Assembly (NCBI RefSeq): GCF_019799925.1
Contig: NZ_JABGCG010000001.1
Coordinates: 124,001-188,000, forward strand
DNA length: 64,000 nucleotides
Origin: Blastococcus sp. CPCC 205250
GTDB taxonomy: Bacteria; Actinomycetota; Actinomycetes; Mycobacteriales; Geodermatophilaceae
Direction: 5' to 3'
A model generated the notes under the pieces. It had not been told where the DNA came from. It made no database searches and saw only the letters and a program-made list of their open reading frames with translations. Of this stretch, positions 1 to 7,620 are shown piece by piece; within the stretch, counting starts at the first letter, position 1; the number at the start of each line of letters is the position of its first letter. The translations under genes were made by a program, and so were the position numbers.

Positions 1-185
1 ATCGGCCAGCGGTCGACGTCGCAGCCGAGCTCGGCCAGCCAGTCGCCGACCAGGTGCTGCACCTCGACCTCGGCGGCGGTTCCGCCGATCGAGGGGACGG
101 CGACCAGGCGGGCCAGGCGGTCGGTCGCCCAGGCCTGGTCGACGGCGGACAGCACGCGTGCCTCGGCGGCGGTCAGGTCGGCCAC
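1..185 (-). CDS. M20 family metallopeptidase / ArgE-DapE-type deacylase, N-terminal part
   Basis: This is the first 61 codons of a minus-strand gene whose remainder lies beyond the left edge. It opens with GTG at 185. The readable protein has an N-terminal helix (TAAEARVLSAVDQAW), then LVAVPSIGGTAAEVEVQ and WLAELGCDVDRW. The P-S-I-G-G-T motif followed by an amphipathic helix and E-L-G-x-x-V is typical of the start of M20 zinc amidohydrolases such as acetylornithine deacetylase and succinyl-diaminopimelate desuccinylase. Those enzymes hydrolyse N-acyl amino acids or dipeptides in the cytoplasm. The zinc ligands lie outside the window, so the substrate cannot be inferred. Confidence 0.7.
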   Translation of the reverse strand, partial: MADLTAAEARVLSAVDQAWATDRLARLVAVPSIGGTAAEVEVQHLVGDWLAELGCDVDRWP

Positions 186-270
186 GCCGCGGAGTCTGGC
201 ACGCCCCCGACCGGCGAGCCGCAGGGCGCCGGAGCGCTTCCCGCCCCGCTGTGGTGTTGACTCGCACGGC

Positions 271-1125
271 GTGACGCAACCCCCTCCGCCACCCGGCTGG
301 TACCCCGACCCCGGCGGCAGCGGCGGCATGCGCTGGTGGGACGGCCAGGGCTGGACCGAGCACCTGCAGCAGCAGACCCCGCCTCCGCCGCCCCCGCCGT
401 CCCCCACCCCGCCGCCGCCCCCGCCGGCTCCTCCCGCTCCGCAGCACGTGCCGCAGCACGCGCCGCAGCAGCACGCCCCGCAGCAGCATCACGCCCCGCA
501 GCCGCAGCACGTCCCGGCGGCGCACGGGCCGTCCCTCTACGAGCAGCCGGTCCTCGTCGTCTCGCAGAAGACCAAGCTGATCGAGCTGACCAACGAGTAC
601 GCGGTCCTCGACGGTCAGGGCCAGCAGATCGGCGCGGTCGTCCAGGTCGGGCAGAGCGGCCTGAAGAAGGCGGTGCGCTTCGTCTCCAGCCTCGACCAGT
701 ACATGACCCACCGGCTCGAGGTCCGCGACGCCCGTGGCCCGATCCTCGTGCTGACCCGGCCGGCGAAGGTGCTCAAGTCGCGGGTCATCGTCGAGCGCCC
801 CGACGGGTCGCCCGTCGGCGAGATCGTGCAGGGCAACGTGTTCGGCAGGATCCGCTTCGACATGTTCGCAGGAGGGCAGCAGGTCGGTGCCATCCAGGGC
901 GAGAACTGGCGGGCGTGGGACTTCGCGATCACCGACCACGCCGGCACCGAGATCGCCCGGATCACCAAGAACTGGGAGGGCCTGGCCCGCACCCTGTTCA
1001 CCACGGCCGACAAGTACGTCGTCCAGGTGCACTTCCGGCTGCCCGAGCCGCTGGCCAGCATGGTCATCGCCGCGGCCCTCACCGTGGACACCGCGCTGAA
1101 GCAGGACGCCCGCGGATTCGGCTGA
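271..1125 (+). CDS. DUF2510 and phospholipid scramblase-like domain protein
   Basis: A 284-aa protein starting at GTG 271. Residues 9-32 form a DUF2510 module (GWYPDP, then RWWDGQGWTEHL), a short Trp-rich domain common at the ends of actinobacterial envelope proteins. Residues 33-85 are a low-complexity linker rich in Pro, Gln and His. From about residue 88 to the end the sequence matches the scramblase/LURP-one-related beta-barrel fold: repeated strand motifs, TNEYAVLDGQGQQIG, and a C-terminal hydrophobic helix (MVIAAALTVDTALK). That fold binds lipid or membrane in eukaryotic scramblases; the bacterial role is not established. The candidate small RNA begins about 40 nt downstream. Confidence 0.85.
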   Translation: MTQPPPPPGWYPDPGGSGGMRWWDGQGWTEHLQQQTPPPPPPPSPTPPPPPPAPPAPQHVPQHAPQQHAPQQHHAPQPQHVPAAHGPSLYEQPVLVVSQKTKLIELTNEYAVLDGQGQQIGAVVQVGQSGLKKAVRFVSSLDQYMTHRLEVRDARGPILVLTRPAKVLKSRVIVERPDGSPVGEIVQGNVFGRIRFDMFAGGQQVGAIQGENWRAWDFAITDHAGTEIARITKNWEGLARTLFTTADKYVVQVHFRLPEPLASMVIAAALTVDTALKQDARGFG

Positions 1126-1152
1126 GCCGGCACACCGGCGCCCGCCGGGGGG

Positions 1153-1158
1153 TAACCT
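1153..1158 (+). promoter_or_regulatory. -10 box for candidate small RNA
   Basis: TAACCT fits the actinobacterial TANNNT -10 pattern. A start site about 7 nt downstream would fall at 1165, one base before the long stem of the candidate RNA begins. The same hexamer appears before the cold-shock gene at 18250. No convincing -35 box is visible. Confidence 0.45.
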
Positions 1159-1164
1159 CGGCAG

Positions 1165-1350
1165 TGTCCGGACCGGGCGATCTGTGTCCCCGGGTGCCAA
1201 TTGGATACCGCCTTCACGGACTACCGCCCCGGCCTCGGCCGGGGGCCTGGAGCCGCGTCGTGCAACTCGCCGCGAGGCGACCAGCGCCCGGTCCGGACCC
1301 CGAGCGCGCACCGGCCGAGGCCCCTCAGGAACGCTCCTGAGGGGCCTCAG
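1165..1350 (+). ncRNA. candidate structured small RNA, about 185 nt
   Basis: The stretch 1126-1453 has no convincing gene but holds strong secondary structure. Bases 1166-1179 are perfectly complementary to 1285-1298 (14 bp), closing a 105-nt interior. Inside are a 7-bp hairpin at 1227-1244 (loop CTCG), a 5-bp stem at 1267-1280 capped by a GCGA (GNRA-type) tetraloop, and the palindrome CCAATTGG near 1197-1204. Eighteen bases after the closing stem comes a perfect 14-bp hairpin (1317-1348). With a -10 box ending 7 nt before the first stem, this reads as an independent transcript. The size and rod-with-central-loop layout resemble 6S RNA, but I cannot assign a family. A cis-acting leader is less likely because a terminator-like hairpin precedes the next ORF. 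Confidence 0.5.
1317..1348 (+). terminator. hairpin terminator after candidate small RNA
   Basis: Perfect inverted repeat: 14-bp arms 1317-1330 and 1335-1348 with a 4-nt loop (ACGC). There is no T-run, which is usual for high-GC actinobacterial terminators. It would end transcription from the 1165 start and any read-through from the scramblase-like gene. Confidence 0.6.
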
Positions 1351-1453
1351 TCGCGTCCGGGCCGCAGGACTGCGTGACCTGCCGATGCCCGGGCCGGCCC
1401 CTCAGCACGACCGTCGTCCTCGTCCGCGAGAGGAACGACGCGAGGAGCCCGCC

Positions 1454-1588
1454 GTGCACAGCACCTACCCGAACCCCGGCCTCGAGGCCGACCTGGCCTA
1501 CCGCCGTGAGGTCCTGTCCGAGCTGGGCCGCGGCACCCGGACCCGCCGCAACCCGTGGCTGTCCCGGCGCCGGCGGCGGGCGGTCTGA
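1454..1588 (+). CDS. 44-aa hypothetical small protein
   Basis: GTG at 1454 is preceded by a good ribosome site (GAGGAG at 1442-1447). The product is 44 aa: a polar N-terminus (VHSTYPNPGLEADLAYRREV), then LSELGRGTRTRRNPW and a very basic tail with five consecutive arginines. It ends 32 nt before the LuxR-type regulator, in the same direction. Small Arg-tailed actinobacterial proteins with an LAYRRE-type helix are often annotated as hypothetical; no function is known to me. The ribosome site and high third-position GC support coding; the length makes the call tentative. Confidence 0.5.
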   Translation: MHSTYPNPGLEADLAYRREVLSELGRGTRTRRNPWLSRRRRRAV

Positions 1589-1620
1589 CCGCGCCCGGAC
1601 CGTCGGGGGGCCGTGCCACG

Positions 1621-4617
1621 ATGCCGGGCGTGCCGCAGTGGGAGGACCGACCGCTCGTCGGCCGGGACGCCGAGCTGGCCCGGCTGCTGACCTCCGTCGA
1701 CCGCGCGGTCGACGGGCACGGGTGCGCCGTCCTGCTCGCCGGCGACGCCGGGGTCGGCAAGACCCGCCTGCTCGACGAGCTGTGCGCCCGCGCCACCGCC
1801 CGCGGGCTGCGGGTGCTCACCGGGCACTGCGTGGACCTGGGCGACGTCGGCCTGCCCTACCTGCCCTTCGTCGACCTGCTGCGGCCGCTCGCGGCCGATC
1901 CCGCGGCCGCCGCCTCCCCGGCGCTGGCCGGGCTGCTGGCCGGGCGGTCGGGCGGGCCCCTGCCGGAGACGTCCCAAGGCGACGCCGCGGACCTGGGCCG
2001 CCCGCTGCCGAACCGGGCTGCCCTGCTGCCGCCGGACGCCGGCCGGCTGCAGCTGTTCGAGTCCGTCGCCGCACTGCTCGCCGACCTGGCCGCCACGGCG
2101 CCGCTGGTGCTCGTGCTGGAGGACCTGCACTGGGCCGACCGCTCCAGCCGCGACCTGCTGCGCTACCTGCTCGCCCGCTTGGGGGAGGAGCGCGTCGCGG
2201 TCGTCGCCTCCTACCGCTCCGACGACCTGCACCGGCGCCACCCCCTGCGGCCGCTGCTCGCCGAGCTGGTCCGGCTGCCCGGCGTGGAGCGCCTGGAGCT
2301 GCCGCCGCTGCCCGACGCCGCGGTGGGGCAGCTGGTGCGCGACCTCGGCCGGGGAGCCGGGCCGGTGCCCGAGGCCACCGTCGAGGACGTCGTGGCCCGG
2401 GCCGAGGGCAACGCCTTCTTCGCCGAGGAGCTGCTGGCCGCCGGGCTGGCGGGGGAGACCCTCCCCGTCGCCCTGACCGACGTCCTGCTGACCCGGGTCG
2501 AGCAGCTGGGCCCCCAGGCGCAGCAGGTGCTGCGGGTGGCGGCGGTCGCCGGCCGTCAGGTCCGGCACGACCTGGTCGCCGCGGTCGGGGGCCTGGCGCC
2601 GGCGGACCTCGAGCAGGCCCTGGCCGAGGCGGTGCACTCCCACCTGCTGGTCGTCTCCCCCGACGGGCGGTACCGGTTCCGGCACGCGCTGCTGCGCGAG
2701 GCGGTCCTGGTCGACCTGCTGCCCGGCGAGCGGGTCCGGCTGCACGGGGCCCTCGCCGCGCACCTGGGCGGCACGCCCGGCGCCGGTAGCGCCGCGGAGC
2801 TCGCCCACCACGCCCGCGGCAGCAACGACCTGCCCGGTGCGTTCAGCGCCTCGCTGGAGGCGGCCGCCGAGGCCGCGCGGGTCGGTGCGCCGGCCGAGCA
2901 GCTGCAGCACCTGGAGGCGGCCCTGGCGCTGTGGCCGGCGGTCCCCGACGCCGGCGCGCGCGCCGGGCGGGGGCACGCCGAGCTCCTGCTCGACGCCGCG
3001 GCCGCAGCCCGCAACGGCGGGGAGCCGCACCGCGCGGTCGCGCTGCTCCGCAACGCCGAGCAGGTGCTCGGGCCCGACGGGGACCCGCTGCTGCTCTCCC
3101 GCGTCTACTACACGCTCGCCCAGGCGCTCGCGCGCATCGAGGACGCCGCGGCCGCCCTGGAGTACAGCAGTGCGGCAGTGGCGCTCGCGCCCGCGGACCC
3201 GCCCTCGGTGTCCCGCACCTGGGCGGCCGCGGTGCACGCCCGCACCTGTTACGCCCTCGCCCGCTGGGAGGAGGGCGACGCCGCCGCGGAGGAGGCGCTC
3301 GCGGCCGCCGACGCCCTGGGGCTGGACGCCGCCTGGGCCGACACCGCGGTCTCGCTGGCCCGCTGCCGCGGCGGCTCGGCGCTGGGCGAGCGGCTCGAGG
3401 AGGCGCTGGGCCGGGCCGTCCGCTCCGGTGACCGGGACGTCGAGCTGCGGGTGCTGTTCAACCTCGCCGTCGTCCCCTACGAGGCCGGCGACGTGACGAC
3501 GTCGCTGCGGTGGATCGACGCGGCGCTGGCGCGCGCCGACGAGCTCGGCGTGCCCTGGGCGTTCTACGCCGCCGAGCTGCGCCACCTCGGCGTCGTCGCC
3601 CGGTACGTGACCGGCGACTGGGACGGCAGCCTGGCACTGGCCTCGCAGCTGGCGCGGGTGCCGGAGATGGCCGCGCACGTGCGGGCGGCGGGCCTGCTGG
3701 TGCAGGTCGGCCGGGGCGATCCGGAGGTGCCCCGGCGGATCGCCTGGGCTCGCTCGCTGACCGACCGGCTCGATGCGCACGTGCTGCTCATGCTGGCCAC
3801 GTCGGGGGCGTCGGTCGAGGCCGCGGCCTGGGCCGGGGACGCCGCGGCCGCCGCCGAAGAGGCCGAGCGCGCGATCGGCCGCCTGCAGGCGCTGTGGCGC
3901 AACGACCGGCTGGCGGCCGTCCGGCTGGCGGCGCAGGCCCTGGCGCCGGTCGCCGACGCCGCGGCCGCGGCCCGGCTGGCCGGCGACGACCTCGCCGAGC
4001 GGCGCTGGGTCAGCCGGGGGGAGGGCCTGGCCGAGCACGCCCGCTCGGCGGTGGCCGACCACCTGCGCGACGTCGGCGGGTACGGCGCCGAGGGCAGCGC
4101 GTGGCTGCTGCGGGTGGAGGCCGAGCAGGAGCGGCTGCACGGGCGCGCGGCGCCGGAGGCCTGGCGGGCGGCGGTCGGCGCGTTCGGCTACGGGCACGTC
4201 TACGAGCAGGCCCGCTGCCGGTGGCGGCTGGCGGAGGCGCTGCTGGCGGCGGGGGACCGGGAGGCGGCGACGGCGGAGCTCCAGCAGGCGGCGGACGTCG
4301 CGGTGCGGCTCGGTGCGGCACCGCTGCGCGAGGCCGTCGCCGCGCTGGCCCGGCGGGGCCGGCTCGCCGTGGACCTGCCCGGGCTGGGGCGGCTGACGGG
4401 GACCGCGGACGTGTTCACGCCCCGCGAGGCCGAGGTGCTCGCGCTGCTCGCTCGCGGCCGCACCAACCGGCAGATCGGCACCGAGCTGTACATCAGCGAG
4501 AAGACGGCGAGCGTGCACGTCAGCAACATCCTGGCCAAGCTCGGTGCCGGGGGCCGGACGGAGGCGGTCGCGCTGGCCGCCGCCCGCGGTCTGCTGCCGA
4601 CCGGGTCCTCCGCCTGA
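1621..4617 (+). CDS. LAL-family transcriptional regulator (AAA ATPase plus LuxR HTH)
   Basis: A 998-aa regulator. Start ATG 1621 was chosen because the preceding small ORF ends at 1588 and the conserved PLVGRDAELARL opening follows at once. Walker A (GDAGVGKT) is at residues 41-48 and the Walker B stretch (LVLVLEDLHWAD) at about 162-173. The middle 500 residues are alanine-rich helices typical of TPR-like sensor regions. The last 65 residues are a LuxR-type helix-turn-helix (TPREAEVLALLARGRTNRQIG, about 933 onward). Large ATP-binding LuxR regulators activate catabolic or secondary-metabolism genes in response to ligand and ATP. The target here is unknown, and no adjacent catabolic operon points to one. 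Confidence 0.93.
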   Translation: MPGVPQWEDRPLVGRDAELARLLTSVDRAVDGHGCAVLLAGDAGVGKTRLLDELCARATARGLRVLTGHCVDLGDVGLPYLPFVDLLRPLAADPAAAASPALAGLLAGRSGGPLPETSQGDAADLGRPLPNRAALLPPDAGRLQLFESVAALLADLAATAPLVLVLEDLHWADRSSRDLLRYLLARLGEERVAVVASYRSDDLHRRHPLRPLLAELVRLPGVERLELPPLPDAAVGQLVRDLGRGAGPVPEATVEDVVARAEGNAFFAEELLAAGLAGETLPVALTDVLLTRVEQLGPQAQQVLRVAAVAGRQVRHDLVAAVGGLAPADLEQALAEAVHSHLLVVSPDGRYRFRHALLREAVLVDLLPGERVRLHGALAAHLGGTPGAGSAAELAHHARGSNDLPGAFSASLEAAAEAARVGAPAEQLQHLEAALALWPAVPDAGARAGRGHAELLLDAAAAARNGGEPHRAVALLRNAEQVLGPDGDPLLLSRVYYTLAQALARIEDAAAALEYSSAAVALAPADPPSVSRTWAAAVHARTCYALARWEEGDAAAEEALAAADALGLDAAWADTAVSLARCRGGSALGERLEEALGRAVRSGDRDVELRVLFNLAVVPYEAGDVTTSLRWIDAALARADELGVPWAFYAAELRHLGVVARYVTGDWDGSLALASQLARVPEMAAHVRAAGLLVQVGRGDPEVPRRIAWARSLTDRLDAHVLLMLATSGASVEAAAWAGDAAAAAEEAERAIGRLQALWRNDRLAAVRLAAQALAPVADAAAAARLAGDDLAERRWVSRGEGLAEHARSAVADHLRDVGGYGAEGSAWLLRVEAEQERLHGRAAPEAWRAAVGAFGYGHVYEQARCRWRLAEALLAAGDREAATAELQQAADVAVRLGAAPLREAVAALARRGRLAVDLPGLGRLTGTADVFTPREAEVLALLARGRTNRQIGTELYISEKTASVHVSNILAKLGAGGRTEAVALAAARGLLPTGSSA

Positions 4618-4792
4618 CCCGCCGCTGCTCGACGCGTCGCGGGCGTTCGTCGCGCTCCGGGGGTCCACCAGCAGGCGCAGAGCACGAGTCGGACACGCAC
4701 CGGGCGCGCCGGGCACCGGCGGTGCCGCCGGCCCCGGGGCGTCCCGGAAAGCGGGTGCACTCCGGCCGCGGTGCCTCCTACCGTCTCGTGCC

Positions 4793-5119
4793 GTGCCCCT
4801 CCACTTCCACGTCAGCTCCGCCCGCAACCGCGCCTCGATCGCGACGCACGGGCTGGACTGGCGACGCATGGGTGCGGCGTGCGGGATCGCCGGGAGTCCG
4901 GTGCCCGAGCAGGAGGGCTGCTTCCTGGTGCCCGACGAGTTCTCCGCGGACTTCTTCGTCCGGATGAACGCGCCCGGTGGGCCGGTCGACGTGTGGGAGG
5001 TCAGCGGGGTGCAGGAGGCCGAGCTCCTCGAGTCGCCCGAGGGGTTCGCGTACCTGCCGGCCGTCGTCCCGCCCGAGCGCCTGCGGCTGGTCCGGACCGA
5101 GGAGCCACGACCCTGGTGA
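4793..5119 (+). CDS. conserved hypothetical protein, 108 aa
   Basis: The plausible start is GTG 4793, because the recognisable part begins directly with PLHFHVSSARNRASI. The 108-aa product contains HGLDWRRMGAACGIAGS, an EQEGCFLVPDEFSADFFVRMN stretch and a final LPAVVPPERLRLVRTEE. The H-x-S-S-x-x-N-R...HGLDW opening and C-terminal P-P-E-R-L pattern recall small actinobacterial proteins with an ADP-ribosyltransferase-like or RES-like compact fold, but I cannot name the family with confidence. It ends 9 nt before the convergent helicase gene. No catalytic assignment is offered. Confidence 0.65.
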   Translation: MPLHFHVSSARNRASIATHGLDWRRMGAACGIAGSPVPEQEGCFLVPDEFSADFFVRMNAPGGPVDVWEVSGVQEAELLESPEGFAYLPAVVPPERLRLVRTEEPRPW

Positions 5120-5128
5120 GGCCTGGCC

Positions 5129-6919
5129 TCAGAGCATCGTGCGGAGGCGCTCCCGGCGCGCCCGGAGGACGTCGACCGAGGCCGAGGCCGACGGCGGCCC
5201 CGGGACGTGCTGGCGCAGCTGGGTGTGCACGACGGCGTGCGGCGTCGAGGTCTTCGCCGACACCCGGCTGACCAGCCGGTTGATCTCCCGGCGGAGCTCG
5301 GCGGCGTCGCGCCAGGAGCGGCCGGCGTCGTCCTCGTCGGGGTGGTCGTCGACGATCATGAAGTCGCTGTCGTCGGCCCGGTGGCTCTGGGCGATCCGCA
5401 GCCGCAGCTCGTCGTCCCGCTTGGCCAGCAGCTCCGCCGTCTGCGCCGGGGTGAGCAGGCCCGGGATGCCGAGGAACTCCTCGTCCTCCTCGCCGACGAC
5501 CACCGTCGGACCGGAGCCCTCGCCGGTGTGCGCCGTCCCGCTGTGCAGCACGTGGGCGAAGCGGGCGTCGGCCTCGAGGGCCTCCCACTGCTTCATCTCG
5601 CCCTCGCGCGGCTCCCGCGGCGGCAGGTCGAGCGCCTCGAGCTCCTCGTCGGGCTGCGTCCTCGGCGGGGGCATGACGTGGTTGCGCTGCTCCTCCATGG
5701 AGGCGGCCAGCGACAGCAGCGGCCGCACGGCCGGGAGGAACACGGTCGCCGACTCGTGCGAGGCGCGGGCGCGGACCACGCGGCCGACGGCCTGGGCGAA
5801 GAACAGCGGCGTCCGGTAGGAGGTCATCCAGGCCAGGACGGCGGCACGGGGGACGTCGACGCCCTCGGAGATCATCCGGACGCAGACGGCGATCCGGGCC
5901 GACCCCGTGGCGAAGCGCTCGATCTTCTTCGACGCCTTCGGGTCGTCGGAGAGGATCAGCTCCGGTGCCTTGCCGGTCACCCGGCGGACGATCTTGGCGT
6001 AGGCGCGGGCGTCGTCCTGGTCACTGGCGAGGATCAGGCCGGCGGCATCGGGCATGCCGCCCTCCTCGCGCAGGTGCGTGATCCGGTCGTCCATGGCGGC
6101 GATGACGTGCGGCACCCACTGGCCCTTGGGGTCCAGCGCGGTGCGCCACGCCTGCATCTCCACCGACTTGGTCCCGGCCTCCGACAGCGAGGCGGCGACC
6201 ACCTCGCCGGCGGAGTTCCGCCAGCGCGAGGTGCCGGTGTAGGCGGCGAAGACGACGGGACGGACGACGCTGTCGCTCAGCGCCTCCTTGTACCCGTAGG
6301 TGTAGTCGGCGCGGCTCACCAGACCGCCCGCCTCACCCTCGAACGTGTCCTCCTCGTAGCGGACGAAGGGGATGCGCTCGTCGGGCTTGGTGCGGAACGG
6401 CGTCCCGGTCAGGCAGAGCCGGCGCGCGGCCATGCCGTAGGCCTCCTCGACCGCCTCACCCCAGGAGAGCCCGTCGCCGGCGTGGTGGACCTCGTCGAGG
6501 ATCACCAGCGACTTGACGGCGGTGGCGCGGGCGGCGTGCAGCATCGGCTTGCCGGCGACCTGGGCGTAGGTGGTCACGTAACCCTGCGTACCGGCGCGGA
6601 CCGGCCCGACGGCGTTGGTCAGGTTCGGGTCGAGGACGATGCCCATCGCGTCGGCGGCCTCGGCCCACTGCAGCCGCAGGTGGTCGGTCGGGGCGACGAC
6701 GACGACCCGGGCGACCTCGCGGCGCTGCAGCAGCCGGGCGGCCAGCGTCAGGGCGAACGTCGTCTTGCCGGCGCCCGGGGTCGCGGTGACGAGGAAGTCC
6801 TTCGGGGACTGCTCCTCGTACTGGCTCAGCGCGGCCTGCTGCCATGCGCGCAGCGGCCGGCTGGTGGTCTGCGGGGCGACCGCCTCCGCACGTGCTGCAC
6901 TCCCCATGTCGGGACCCAT
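5129..6919 (-). CDS. DEAD/DEAH-box superfamily 2 helicase
   Basis: A 596-aa SF2 helicase. Start ATG 6919; a second in-frame ATG at 6907 is possible. Residues 23-29 (LRAWQQA) form the Q-like region. Walker A (ATPGAGKTT) is at 46-54 and motif II (DEVHH) at 142-146, followed by motif III-like LTGTPFR. The second RecA domain carries LILASDQDDARAY and motif VI QAVGRVVRAR. The C-terminal 150 residues are acidic, with no recognised nuclease domain. Such stand-alone helicases unwind or translocate on nucleic acid using ATP; substrate unknown. The XRE-like gene at 7407 lies upstream on the same strand, 203 bp away, so co-transcription is possible but not shown. Confidence 0.9.
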   Translation of the reverse strand: MGPDMGSAARAEAVAPQTTSRPLRAWQQAALSQYEEQSPKDFLVTATPGAGKTTFALTLAARLLQRREVARVVVVAPTDHLRLQWAEAADAMGIVLDPNLTNAVGPVRAGTQGYVTTYAQVAGKPMLHAARATAVKSLVILDEVHHAGDGLSWGEAVEEAYGMAARRLCLTGTPFRTKPDERIPFVRYEEDTFEGEAGGLVSRADYTYGYKEALSDSVVRPVVFAAYTGTSRWRNSAGEVVAASLSEAGTKSVEMQAWRTALDPKGQWVPHVIAAMDDRITHLREEGGMPDAAGLILASDQDDARAYAKIVRRVTGKAPELILSDDPKASKKIERFATGSARIAVCVRMISEGVDVPRAAVLAWMTSYRTPLFFAQAVGRVVRARASHESATVFLPAVRPLLSLAASMEEQRNHVMPPPRTQPDEELEALDLPPREPREGEMKQWEALEADARFAHVLHSGTAHTGEGSGPTVVVGEEDEEFLGIPGLLTPAQTAELLAKRDDELRLRIAQSHRADDSDFMIVDDHPDEDDAGRSWRDAAELRREINRLVSRVSAKTSTPHAVVHTQLRQHVPGPPSASASVDVLRARRERLRTML

Positions 6920-7122
6920 CCTGCCGTCCGGGGAGGAGACACGCCCAACCCGACCTGGCTTGCGCGCCCGCCCGCCGACGACGTATGGCGGATCGCGGGG
7001 GACGCGCTGACCTGGGAGTTCACGCAGAGCGGCGGCGCAGATGTGGCGAGCGTCATGCCGGGGTGGGACCGGTCCGTCACGCCCCGTGCGTCCCGCGACC
7101 CCCAGTCGCCCCCGGGGTGCGG

Positions 7123-7407
7123 CTAGTGGTCCTGACCGACCACGCGGAGGTGGGGGCGGGTGTCGATCCCGGCCCGGGGGTCGTGCACCGGCGGCAGCCC
7201 CGCGGCGCGCCGCAGCCGGCTCTCCGTGACGTCCAGCGCGCGGGCCAGCGGCCGGGCGAGCCCCTCGGAGATGAAGCCCCTGCCACCCCGCGCGAGGAGC
7301 TCGACGACCTGGGAGGGGATGACCCAGCGGGACCGCTGGGATGCTTCCTCGGGCGTGCGGCCGAGCTCCCACAGGCGCCGCCGCACGAGGTCCGAGACAT
7401 CGGGCAT
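7123..7407 (-). CDS. small helix-turn-helix-like protein, 94 aa
   Basis: ATG at 7407. The 94-aa product is mostly helical: VRRRLWELGRTPEEASQRS, WVIPSQVVELLARGG, LARPLARALDVTESRLRRAAGLPP. The arrangement (R-x-x-L...T-x-E-E-A-x-x-R...S-x-x-x-I/V-x-x-L...LA-x-A-L-x-V) matches a degenerate XRE/Cro-type DNA-binding domain in which the last helix ends with the usual ALDV...RLRRAAG. It sits upstream of the SF2 helicase on the same strand and divergent from the aminotransferase at 7621. It may be an autoregulator; no toxin partner is visible beside it. Confidence 0.7.
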   Translation of the reverse strand: MPDVSDLVRRRLWELGRTPEEASQRSRWVIPSQVVELLARGGRGFISEGLARPLARALDVTESRLRRAAGLPPVHDPRAGIDTRPHLRVVGQDH

Positions 7408-7501
7408 CCCCCCATCCTAACGACGACCGACCCGCGCGGGCACCCCGAACGCACGCGGCCTGGCGCGGGGAAGTCGCTGGCCGCGGGCGTGTCCCGGGCG
7501 C

Positions 7502-7507
7502 TAGCCT
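7502..7507 (+). promoter_or_regulatory. possible -10 box for the aminotransferase gene
   Basis: TAGCCT fits TANNNT and predicts a start near 7514, leaving a leader of about 107 nt. That leader contains a 6-bp hairpin (7554-7559 with 7566-7571). I could not match it to a known riboswitch class. Confidence 0.3.
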
Positions 7508-7620
7508 CCGACCAGAGCTCCTCGACCAGGCAGCCCCGATCGGTGCGTCGATGCGCGGGACACCACCCGCGGCGTCCGCGCCGGCACCCCCGTCCGCCGA
7601 GGTCCCCGCAGGAGCCGCTC

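Noticed and set aside
1498..4869. 1123-aa ORF on the minus strand opposite the LAL regulator
   Set aside because: Arg/Gly/Pro-rich shadow frame of a strongly coding gene with clear Walker and HTH motifs on the plus strand.
5129..7407. Helicase plus XRE-like protein as a defence system
   Set aside because: No nuclease, methylase or other effector beside them and a 203-bp gap; nothing beyond ordinary helicase and regulator-like genes.
7408..7620. SAM-type riboswitch before the aminotransferase
   Set aside because: Conserved SAM-I/IV core elements could not be found; kept only as a low-interest leader.
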